Of a DNA stretch of 64,000 bases, positions 18,333 through 25,638 are shown piece after piece (within the stretch, counting starts at the first letter, position 1; the number at the start of each line of letters is the position of its first letter). Source of the DNA: Yinghuangia sp035454725 (GTDB lineage: Bacteria; Actinomycetota; Actinomycetes; Streptomycetales; Streptomycetaceae); contig NZ_JBPKBI010000013.1 of assembly GCF_051388935.1 (NCBI RefSeq), forward strand, positions 62,001-126,000, given 5' to 3'. Under the pieces are notes generated by a model. It ran no database searches. It was not told the DNA's origin and worked only from the letters and a program-made list of their open reading frames with translations. The position numbers were made by a program, and so were the translations under genes.

Positions 18333-19250
18333 TCAGTATCGCTCGATCGGGGGAATCGGCGGCGCGGGGACACCGGATACGCCGAGTGTCGCGTCGTACG
18401 CCGCCTTCCAGTTGCCGTTCCGGGCGTTCGCCTCCAGGGCGGTGTTGACGGCCTCGCGCAGCACCGGGTCGGACTTCGGCAGGCCGATGCCGTACTTCTC
18501 GGTCGTGAACGGCTGCCCGACGACCTTGAGATTGCCGGGGTTCCGCGCGGCGAAGCCCTTCAGGATCGCCTCGTCGGTGGACACCGCGTCGACGACTTCG
18601 GCCAACAGGTTGTCGACGCACTGGCTGTAGTCGTCGTAGAACACCGCCTGTGCCTCGGGGAAGTCGACCTGGAGTCGATTGAACGCGGTCGAGCCCTTCG
18701 CGGAGCAGACCCGGCGGCCGTGGAGTGTGTCCTTGCCGGTGAGCGCGGTCTCGTCGGCCCGGACGAGGAAGCTTTGGCCGGAGATGTAGTAGGGCCCCGC
18801 GAAGCCCACCGACTGCTTGCGTTCCTCGGTGATGCTGTAGGTGCCCACGTACAGGTCGACGTCGCCGTTCCGGAGCGCTTCCTCGCGGTTGACCGACGCG
18901 ATGGTCTTGAACTCGATGCGCGCGGGGTCCAGCCCGAGTTCGGCGGAGACCATGCGCGCGATCTCGATGTCGAATCCCGAGCGGCGCAGCGTGGCGGGGT
19001 TCAGGTAGCCGAGGCCTGGCTGGTCGTCCTTCGCGCCGACCACCAGGTGGCCGCGCTGCCTGGCCGCGGCGAGGGTCGGAGAGGGAAGGTCGACGTCCGC
19101 TCGGACGTGGTAGGTCGGCAGCGGAGGCGTGGTCGCCGGTGCCGGCCGGGTCGTCGCCGCCGCGGCGCCGCCTGTGTCACCGCCGCACGCGCTTGTCAGA
19201 ACTGCGGCGGCGACGGCGCCGACGGCCGCCATCGTGGTGCGCCATCCCAT
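18333..19250 (-). CDS. Second GluB-like glutamate-binding lipoprotein
   Basis: A 305-residue periplasmic binding protein of the SBP_bac_3 family. The signal peptide MAAVGAVAAAVLTSAC gives a lipidated cysteine, followed by a flexible Ala/Thr/Pro linker. GHLVVGAKDDQPGLGYLNP, RSGFDIEIARMVSAELGLDP, EFKTIASVNREEALRNGDVD and GFAGPYYISGQSFLVRADE match the GluB at 21222-22169 almost segment by segment, including the cysteine pair (RRVCSAKGST / YSQCVDNLL) and the IPPIERY end. It lies downstream of gluD with a strong hairpin in between, so it probably presents an alternative ligand to the same GluC/GluD permease. Confidence 0.88.
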   Translation of the reverse strand: MGWRTTMAAVGAVAAAVLTSACGGDTGGAAAATTRPAPATTPPLPTYHVRADVDLPSPTLAAARQRGHLVVGAKDDQPGLGYLNPATLRRSGFDIEIARMVSAELGLDPARIEFKTIASVNREEALRNGDVDLYVGTYSITEERKQSVGFAGPYYISGQSFLVRADETALTGKDTLHGRRVCSAKGSTAFNRLQVDFPEAQAVFYDDYSQCVDNLLAEVVDAVSTDEAILKGFAARNPGNLKVVGQPFTTEKYGIGLPKSDPVLREAVNTALEANARNGNWKAAYDATLGVSGVPAPPIPPIERY

Positions 19251-19392
19251 GGCTGAGGATCCCCCTTGGTCCCGAGCCGGGGGCACGAGCCACACGACAC
19301 CTGCTCGTCGCGGCGACCCCCGGTACCGAAGTGCCCATCATCGGGCAAGCCCGGGTCGGGGCATGCGGCGCGGGGTCGGGTGGCCGGACGTG

Positions 19393-19430
19393 CCGGCGCC
19401 CCGCGACGGGGTGGCATCGCGGGGCGCCGG
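19393..19430. terminator. Hairpin between gluD and second gluB
   Basis: Perfect 13-bp stem CCGGCGCCCCGCG / CGCGGGGCGCCGG with a 12-base loop, in the 230-base gap after gluD. Acts as terminator or attenuator for the downstream binding-protein gene. Confidence 0.65.
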
Positions 19431-19480
19431 GGCGTGCGGGGCGTGTCGGGGGCGTACGCGGGGGCGTGGCGGGTGGTCGG

Positions 19481-20392
19481 TCACACGCCCGCGGCGACGC
19501 CCGGTGCCGCGATGGACTCGCCCGTCGGCGGCTTGATCTTCGGTGGGCGGCCCTTGCGTCCGCGGCTGAGGAAGCGCTCCAGCCACACGGCGAACGCCGA
19601 GAGCAGCATGCAGATCACGATGTAGATCGAACCGATGACGATCGCCGCCGGGATCAGCGGCAGGCCGTAGTCCTGCACCGCGCCGATCTGCTTCGCGGTG
19701 TACAGCAGTTCGGGGTACGTGATGATGAACCCGAGCGACGTGTCCTTGAGCGTGACCACCATCTGGCTGATGATCGTCGGCAGCATCGCGCGGATGCCCT
19801 GCGGTACCAGGATCGACGCCATCACCTGGCTCTTGCGCATGCCGATCGCGTACGCCGCCTCGCTTTGTCCGCGCGGCAGCGCCAGGATGCCGGCGCGCAT
19901 CGTCTCGGCCTGGACCGTGCCGTTGTAGAGCGTGAGGCCGATGACCAGCGGCCACATGGGGTCGTCGTTGATGAAGTCGAGGAACCCGGGCCAGCCGCTG
20001 AGCTTCGCGGGCGCGATGTAGAGGAAGAAGATGAGGATCAGCAGCGGCATCGCGCGGAAGAACGTCACGAACGCGGTCGCCGCCCACCGGACCACCTTGT
20101 GGTCGGACAATCGGCCCGCGGCCAACAGGGCGCCCAGGACCAGCGAGAAGACCACCGCGAGCGCGAACGCCTTGAGCGTCGACTTGAGGCCGTCGAAGAT
20201 CAGTTCCTGGATGCCGGAGTACTGGAACGGGTCCCACTTCTGCTTCTCGAACTGCCCGGTCTGGTCGAACTTGTGGTAGATCCAGTACCCGCCGAGCGCC
20301 AGCAGCGCCACGCCGACGACGCCGATGATGTTGTTGCGGACCTTCGCCCGGGGGCCCGGCGCGTCGAAAAGGACGGTGGCCTTCTGGCTCAT
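19481..20392 (-). CDS. gluD: Glutamate ABC transporter permease GluD
   Basis: A 303-residue inner-membrane permease of the His/Glu/Gln/Arg/opine 3-TM family. Membrane segments include NIIGVVGVALLALGGYWI, AFALAVVFSLVLGALLAA, MPLLILIFFLYIAPAKL and IYIVICMLLSAFAVWLERFL. The EAA-type loop that docks on the ATPase is seen as EAAYAIGMRKSQVMASILVP. Its ATG overlaps the gluC stop (ATGA), showing translational coupling. A C-terminal basic cytoplasmic tail follows the last helix. Confidence 0.92.
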   Translation of the reverse strand: MSQKATVLFDAPGPRAKVRNNIIGVVGVALLALGGYWIYHKFDQTGQFEKQKWDPFQYSGIQELIFDGLKSTLKAFALAVVFSLVLGALLAAGRLSDHKVVRWAATAFVTFFRAMPLLILIFFLYIAPAKLSGWPGFLDFINDDPMWPLVIGLTLYNGTVQAETMRAGILALPRGQSEAAYAIGMRKSQVMASILVPQGIRAMLPTIISQMVVTLKDTSLGFIITYPELLYTAKQIGAVQDYGLPLIPAAIVIGSIYIVICMLLSAFAVWLERFLSRGRKGRPPKIKPPTGESIAAPGVAAGV

Positions 20393-21033
20393 CGCGCCAC
20401 CGCCAGTTTCTTCTCCAGCGCCGCGAACAACGCGCTCATGGTCAAGGTGATGATCAGGTAGCCGATGGCGATCCAGAAGAACACCCACAGCACGTTCTCG
20501 CTGTTCTCGACCATCTGGGCACTCGTGCCGAACAGGTCGATCACGTTGAACGCGCCGGCGATCGCCGAGTTGCGGACCATGGCGATCAGCAGCGAGCCGA
20601 TCGGCGGCACAACCGCGCGGATCGCCTGCGGCAGGACCACGTGGCCGAGGGTCTGGGTGAAGGTCATGCCCAGGCTGCGCGCCGCCTCGGCCTGGCCGAT
20701 CGGCACGGTGTTGATGCCCGAGCGCACCGCCTCGCAGATGAACGCGGCGGTGTAGCAGCCGACCGCGAGCACGGCGAACTTGAAGTACGACATCTGGATG
20801 TCGAGCTTCGGGAAGCCGAGCATGACGAAGAACATCAGCAGCGTCAGGGGCGTGTTGCGGATGATGTTGACGTACGCCGTCCCGAACCAGCGCAGCGGGG
20901 GCACCGGCGACACACGGCACGCCGCGAGCAGGGTGCCCAGGACCAGGGCGACGATGCCGCACCAGAACGTCAGTTCCAGCGTCATCACGAAGCCGTCGCT
21001 GATCAGATCCCAGTTGTCGGTCAGAACGTTCAT
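20389..21033 (-). CDS. gluC: Glutamate ABC transporter permease GluC
   Basis: A 214-residue permease partner of GluD. It has the membrane segments FWCGIVALVLGTLLAACRV, TPLTLLMFFVMLGF and FFWIAIGYLIITLTMSALFA, and the EAA loop EAARSLGMTFTQTLGHVVLP for contact with GluA. The ATG at 21031-21033 matches the family start (MNVLTDNWDLISDGF). It is translationally coupled to gluD and separated from gluB by 188 bases containing a hairpin. Confidence 0.93.
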   Translation of the reverse strand: MNVLTDNWDLISDGFVMTLELTFWCGIVALVLGTLLAACRVSPVPPLRWFGTAYVNIIRNTPLTLLMFFVMLGFPKLDIQMSYFKFAVLAVGCYTAAFICEAVRSGINTVPIGQAEAARSLGMTFTQTLGHVVLPQAIRAVVPPIGSLLIAMVRNSAIAGAFNVIDLFGTSAQMVENSENVLWVFFWIAIGYLIITLTMSALFAALEKKLAVAR

Positions 21034-21172
21034 CGTGCACCCGCTTTCCGGCCCTCATGCGGGCCCGTCGTCGGGGCGGCTGTGTTCGACAGCGGACCAC
21101 CGACGTCCGCTGGGCATGTGTTCACGGTGATCCCCGCAGGTCTGGATCGGACGTGGATTCGAGGTGCCGGGG

Positions 21173-21204
21173 GTCGGCCCGGCGGCGGAAACCGTCGGGC
21201 CGAC
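21173..21204. terminator. Hairpin in gluB-gluC intergenic region
   Basis: 13-bp stem with one mismatch (GTCGGCCCGGCGG with CCGTCGGGCCGAC), loop CGGAAA. Its place directly after gluB and before the permease genes suggests partial termination or mRNA 3'-end protection giving excess binding protein. Confidence 0.55.
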
Positions 21205-21221
21205 CGCGTGGTGACGGCGCG

Positions 21222-22169
21222 TCAGTAGCGTTCGAGCGGGGGGACGGCCGGGGCGGGCGAACCGGACAGGCCCAGCGTCGCGTTGTAGATCGCGAGCCAG
21301 GTGCCGTCCTTGGCCTTGGCGTCGAGGGCGTCGTTGACGGCCGCGCGCAGCGCCGCGTCGTCCTTCGGCAGGCCGATGCCGTACTTCTCGACGGAGAAGT
21401 TGTCGCCGACGACCTTGAGGTCGTCCGGCTGCTTGGCGGCGTAGCCCTTGAGGATCGCCTCGTCGGTGGTGACCGCGTCCACCTGGCCGCTGAGCAGGTT
21501 GTCGACGCACAGCGAGTACGTGTCGTACTCGACCGCCTCGGTCTGCGGGTACTCGGCCTTGATCTTCTGGATCGGCGTCGAGCCCTTGGCCGAACAGACC
21601 TTCTTGCCCGCGAGGTCGTCCTTGCTCTTGATCGACGTGTTGCTCTTCTGCACCAGCAGGCTCTGGCCGGAGATGTAGTACGGCCCCGCGAAGCCGACCT
21701 GCTCCTTGCGCTTGTCGTTGATGCTGTAGGTGCCGACGTAGTAGTCGACCTCGCCCTTCTGCAGGGCCGTCTCGCGGTTGACCGACGCGATGGTCTTGAA
21801 CTCGATCTTCTTCGGGTCCAGGCCCAGTTCGGCGGAGATCATGCGGGCGATCTCGACGTCGAAGCCGCTGCGCTCCTTGGTCGCCGGGTCCATGTAGCCG
21901 AGGAACGGCTGGTCTTCCTTCACACCGACGACCAGGTGGCCGCGGTCCTTCGCCTTCTTCCAGGTGTTCGACGCGGACAGGTCGAAGCCCTGCTTGACGG
22001 TGTACGTCGGCAGCGTCGGCTTGGCCGACGGAGCACCCGAGCCGCCGGCGCCGCCCGTCGTACCGCCGCCGTTGTTGTTCGATTCGGGGGTGCCGTCCTT
22101 GCCGCAGGCCGTGCCGAGCAGGGCCAGGGCGGAGATGCCGACGACGGCTATGGAAGTGCGCATTTTCAT
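21222..22169 (-). CDS. gluB: Glutamate-binding lipoprotein GluB
   Basis: A 315-residue extracellular solute-binding lipoprotein. The signal sequence SIAVVGISALALLGTAC ends in a lipobox, followed by an Asn/Gly-rich linker. The SBP_bac_3 fold is shown by GHLVVGVKEDQPFLGYMDP, RSGFDVEIARMISAELGLDP, DYYVGTYSINDKRKEQVGFA and GPYYISGQSLLVQ. Two cysteines (KKVCSAKGST, YSLCVDNLLS) could form the disulphide typical of actinobacterial GluB. AAGGAG lies eight bases before the ATG. Second gene of the gluABCD operon. Confidence 0.95.
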   Translation of the reverse strand: MKMRTSIAVVGISALALLGTACGKDGTPESNNNGGGTTGGAGGSGAPSAKPTLPTYTVKQGFDLSASNTWKKAKDRGHLVVGVKEDQPFLGYMDPATKERSGFDVEIARMISAELGLDPKKIEFKTIASVNRETALQKGEVDYYVGTYSINDKRKEQVGFAGPYYISGQSLLVQKSNTSIKSKDDLAGKKVCSAKGSTPIQKIKAEYPQTEAVEYDTYSLCVDNLLSGQVDAVTTDEAILKGYAAKQPDDLKVVGDNFSVEKYGIGLPKDDAALRAAVNDALDAKAKDGTWLAIYNATLGLSGSPAPAVPPLERY

Positions 22170-22325
22170 GGCCCGTACTCCTTTTGTGTCTTCTGGGTGG
22201 TGGGCACAGCTGGGAACGGTCTGCGGCGGGACGGCCGGTCGGCGCGGTCGCGGATCGGCGGGCCCAGGGGTCGGCGGCCCGCGAGTCGGCGACTCGGGGG
22301 ACCGACAGCCGGGGGTTCCGGCTGA

Positions 22326-23123
22326 TCAGTGGTGCAGGATCTTCGACAGGAAGTCGCGGGCGCGGTCGCTGCTCGGGTTGCCGAAGAACTCGTCGGGGGT
22401 GTTCTCCTCGACGATGCGGCCGTCCGCCATGAAGATGACGCGGTTCGCCGCCGAGCGCGCGAAGCCCATCTCATGGGTCACGACGACCATCGTCATTCCG
22501 TCCGCCGCGAGGCTCCGCATCGTCTCCAGGACCTCGTTGACCATCTCCGGGTCGAGCGCGGACGTCGGCTCGTCGAACAGCATCACCTTGGGCTGCATCG
22601 CCAGGGCGCGGGCGATCGCGACGCGCTGCTGCTGACCGCCGGACAACTGGGCGGGGTATTTGTCCGCCTGGTTGGCGACTCCGACCCGGTCGAGCAGGTC
22701 CCGGGCGCGCCGCTCCACGGTCTCGCGCGCCTCGCGGCGCACCTTGAGCGGGCCCAGCATGACGTTCTGCAGCACCGTCTTGTGCGCGAACAGGTTGAAC
22801 GACTGGAACACCATGCCCACGTCGGAGCGCAGCTTGGCCAGCGCCTTGCCCTCCTGCGGCAGCGCGCGCCCGTCGATCGTGATCGAACCGGAGTCGATGG
22901 GCTCCAGGCGGTTGATGGTCCGGCACAGTGTCGACTTCCCGGACCCCGACGGGCCGATCACGACGACGACCTCGCCCTCGTGGATCGTCAGGTCGATGTC
23001 CTGGAGGACGTGCAGCGCGCCGAAGTGCTTGTTGACCTTCGACAGGACCACGAGCGGTGCGGCCGGCTTCTTGTCCGCCGGCTGCTTGTCCAAGGACGGC
23101 GGCTTGTCCAGGGCTTCGGTCAC
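22326..23123 (-). CDS. gluA: Glutamate ABC transporter ATP-binding protein GluA
   Basis: A 265-residue ABC ATPase energising glutamate uptake. Walker A is VVIGPSGSGKSTLCRTINRL, the Q-loop GMVFQSFNLFAHKTVLQN, the signature QLSGGQQQRVAIARALAM, Walker B VMLFDEPTSALDPEMV, and the switch histidine VVVTHEMGFAR. An N-terminal Lys/Pro/Ala-rich extension of about 25 residues precedes the domain. GTG start at 23121-23123. First gene of the operon; the 280-base region upstream is shared with the divergent response regulator. Confidence 0.95.
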   Translation of the reverse strand: MTEALDKPPSLDKQPADKKPAAPLVVLSKVNKHFGALHVLQDIDLTIHEGEVVVVIGPSGSGKSTLCRTINRLEPIDSGSITIDGRALPQEGKALAKLRSDVGMVFQSFNLFAHKTVLQNVMLGPLKVRREARETVERRARDLLDRVGVANQADKYPAQLSGGQQQRVAIARALAMQPKVMLFDEPTSALDPEMVNEVLETMRSLAADGMTMVVVTHEMGFARSAANRVIFMADGRIVEENTPDEFFGNPSSDRARDFLSKILHH

Positions 23124-23405
23124 GGTGGCCTCGCTCCTCCGGATCGTGTGGTGCGCTCATGAAAGCGAGAAGCGCCGCAGGCCGTACCGGATTTGAGCTT
23201 CACCTGAGGTCAAGAGCGGATAACGGAGCGTTGTTCGTCCTCGGCCCTCGGCAGATCTTGGTAAGTCTGCTTAGATGACGCATCCTGCGGCGCCCCGGCC
23301 GCGCCGATGGCCGCGCCGCGTACCCTTCACACCGAACGGTCCTTTTCGTCCCCCTCGGACCGACCCGTGCTTCCCCGCCTTGACGCCCCGAGAGGAGCCC
23401 ACGCC
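23124..23405. promoter_or_regulatory. Divergent gluA / gluR promoter region
   Basis: 282 bases between the gluA and response-regulator starts, including an AT-richer stretch near 23190-23280. By analogy with the known Streptomyces glutamate-sensing pair next to gluABCD, a response-regulator binding site is expected here; I could not define it by eye. Confidence 0.45.
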
Positions 23406-24116
23406 ATGCGGCTGCTGATGGTCGAGGACGACTTGCGCATCGCCGCCCCGCTGCGCGCCGTCCTGGGACGGCACGGCATCGACGTAAGCCACGCCTGCAC
23501 CGGCGAGGAGGCGCTCGACGCGCTCACCGGCGACGTGGACGTGATCCTGCTCGACCTCAACCTGCCCGACCACGACGGCTTCGAGGTGTGCGCACGAATA
23601 CGCCGCTTCAGCGAGGTCCCCGTGATCATGGTCACCGCGCGCGCCGACATACGCTCACGCGTCCACGGCCTCAACCTGGGGGCCGACGACTATGTGACCA
23701 AGCCGTACGACATCGCCGAGTTGCTGGCCCGCATCCACGCGGTGAGCCGCCGCGCCCGGCACGAGCCACGTCCCGAAACCGTCCCGGCCGCCGTGCCCGC
23801 CACCGCCACCGCGCCCGCCGGGAACGCCGCCCCCACCGGCGGCCTCGTCGTCGACGCCGCCGCCCGCCGCGTCACCGTCGACGGCACCGAAGTCGTTCTC
23901 ACCCGCAAGGAATTCGACCTGCTGGCCCTGCTCGCCGCGCGGCCCGGCGTGGTCTTCCGCCGCGAACAGATCATGAGCGAGGTCTGGCGCACAAGCTGGG
24001 CCGGCAGCGGGCGCACCCTCGAAGTGCACGTCGCCTCACTGCGCGCCAAGCTCGGCACCCCGCGCCTCGTCGAAACCGTCCGCGGGGTCGGATACCGCCT
24101 GGTCCCCGACGCCTGA
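23406..24116 (+). CDS. gluR: OmpR-family response regulator (GluR-like)
   Basis: A 236-residue DNA-binding response regulator. The receiver domain runs RLLMVEDDLRIAAPLRAVLG, VDVILLDLNLPDHDGFEVCA (phosphoacceptor aspartate), VPVIMVTARAD and ADDYVTKPYDIAELLARIHA (conserved lysine). An Ala/Pro/Thr linker leads to a winged-helix domain (VVLTRKEFDLLALLAARPGV, GRTLEVHVASLRAKL, VRGVGYRLV). GAGGAG precedes the ATG at 23406. In Streptomyces coelicolor the pair next to gluABCD is GluR-GluK, which senses glutamate and activates the operon; the symbol is given on position and family only. Confidence 0.85.
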   Translation: MRLLMVEDDLRIAAPLRAVLGRHGIDVSHACTGEEALDALTGDVDVILLDLNLPDHDGFEVCARIRRFSEVPVIMVTARADIRSRVHGLNLGADDYVTKPYDIAELLARIHAVSRRARHEPRPETVPAAVPATATAPAGNAAPTGGLVVDAAARRVTVDGTEVVLTRKEFDLLALLAARPGVVFRREQIMSEVWRTSWAGSGRTLEVHVASLRAKLGTPRLVETVRGVGYRLVPDA

Positions 24117-24170
24117 CCGCTGCGACGACAGCGACCACGGCAACGACTGCGACGACTGCGAAGACGACCT

Positions 24171-25604
24171 GTGCGCACCCGACTCCTCGCCCTGCTGCTG
24201 GCCCTCATGGCCGCGGTGCTCCTTGCGCTCGGCATACCCCTGGCCGTGTCGCGCGCCGCGGGCCACCAGCAGCAGGTCGTGCGCGACCGGGCCGACGACG
24301 CGGGCAGCTTCGCCGCCGCGTACCAGACCACCATCCGCGACGACGAGTCCGTCACCGCCCTCGAACCCGCCGCCGACACCGGCGCCGAAGACGGCGAGAG
24401 ACAGCAGATACGCGCCCAGCTCGAACAGTACGAACGCGTCTACGGCATCACCGCGGCCATCCTCGACCGCAACGGCAGGCCCATCGTCGCCTCCAACCGC
24501 GCATACGCCCTCCCCGAGTCGGGACGGGCCCGCGAGGCGTTCCTGGACGCCCGGGCCGGGCGCCGCAGCGACGACCCGCCCCAGGTGTGGCCCTGGCAGG
24601 ACCGCCGCATCGTCGTCGCGATGCCCGTCGTGCACCGCGGCGACGTCGTCGCCGTCGCCCTCACCGACTCGCCCACCGGAAAAATGCGCAGCCGCGGCTG
24701 GGACGCGTGGCTCTTCCTCGCGGCAGGCGAGGCGGTCGCGCTGGTCGCCGCGCTGCTCGCCGCCAGCCGGCTGACCGGCACGATCCTGCGCCCGGTCCGC
24801 GTCCTCGACAAGGCGACCCACGAGATCGCCACCGGCAAACTGGGCGCCCGCGTCGCCGCCGCCCAGGGGCCGCCCGAGCTGCGGCGCCTGGCCAAGGCGT
24901 TCAACGAGATGGCGGACAACGTGGAGACCGTCGTCGAGCAACAGCGCGCCTTCGCCGCCGACGCGTCGCACCAACTGCGCAACCCCCTGTCGGCGCTGCT
25001 GCTGCGCATCGAGGAACTGGGCCTGTCGCTGCCGCCCGAACACCAGGAGACCCTCGACGGCGTGCGCGAGGAAGGCCGCCGGCTGACCCACGTGCTCGAC
25101 GAACTCCTCGCCCTCGCCCTCGCGGAGAACGCCGCCAACACCGGGCCCGACCTCGTCCCCCTCGACATCGCCGCGCTGGTCCGCGAACGCCTCGACGCCT
25201 GGGAGCCGATCGCCCGCGCCCGAGGGCAGCGGTTCGACCAGCAGGGCCCGCGCGCGCTCACCGGACAGGTCGACCCGATCGCGCTCGGCAGCGCCCTCGA
25301 CGCGGTCCTCGACAACGCCCTGAAGTTCAGCCCCGACGACGCCGAGGTCACCGTCGCGGTCGCCACGGTCGGCGGGCGGCTGGAGATCCGCGTCGCCGAC
25401 CGCGGCCCCGGCCTGGAGGCCGGTGAGCTGCGACGCGTCGGGGACCGCTTCTGGCGCAGCTCGCGGCACTCCAACGTGGACGGCTCGGGCCTCGGGCTGT
25501 CGATCGCCCGGACCCTCCTGCGCGCGACCGGCGGCGGCATCGACTTCGCCGCGCGGGACGGGGGAGGGCTCGTGGTCACCGTGACCGTCGACCGGGCCGT
25601 GTGA
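24171..25604 (+). CDS. gluK: Sensor histidine kinase (GluK-like)
   Basis: A 477-residue membrane sensor kinase. TM1 is LLALLLALMAAVLLALGIPL at the N-terminus, an extracellular sensor region of about 150 residues follows (ITAAILDRNGRPIVASNRAY), TM2 is WLFLAAGEAVALVAALLAAS, then a HAMP segment (PVRVLDKATHEIATGKLGAR). The phosphorylated histidine is H267 in AADASHQLRNPLSALLLR, and the ATPase has LDAVLDNALKFSPDDAEVTV (N box), ADRGPGLEAGEL (G1) and DGSGLGLSIART (G2). GTG start, 54 bases after the regulator gene. Confidence 0.87.
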   Translation: MRTRLLALLLALMAAVLLALGIPLAVSRAAGHQQQVVRDRADDAGSFAAAYQTTIRDDESVTALEPAADTGAEDGERQQIRAQLEQYERVYGITAAILDRNGRPIVASNRAYALPESGRAREAFLDARAGRRSDDPPQVWPWQDRRIVVAMPVVHRGDVVAVALTDSPTGKMRSRGWDAWLFLAAGEAVALVAALLAASRLTGTILRPVRVLDKATHEIATGKLGARVAAAQGPPELRRLAKAFNEMADNVETVVEQQRAFAADASHQLRNPLSALLLRIEELGLSLPPEHQETLDGVREEGRRLTHVLDELLALALAENAANTGPDLVPLDIAALVRERLDAWEPIARARGQRFDQQGPRALTGQVDPIALGSALDAVLDNALKFSPDDAEVTVAVATVGGRLEIRVADRGPGLEAGELRRVGDRFWRSSRHSNVDGSGLGLSIARTLLRATGGGIDFAARDGGGLVVTVTVDRAV

Positions 25605-25638
25605 GGCCGCCTCGCGGTGTCCCCGGTCGAGTCGCCGG

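Noticed and set aside
23307..25426. Alternative long plus-strand frame starting at 23588 across the two-component genes
   Set aside because: Arg/Pro-rich shadow in another phase; the receiver and kinase motifs are in the frames reported.
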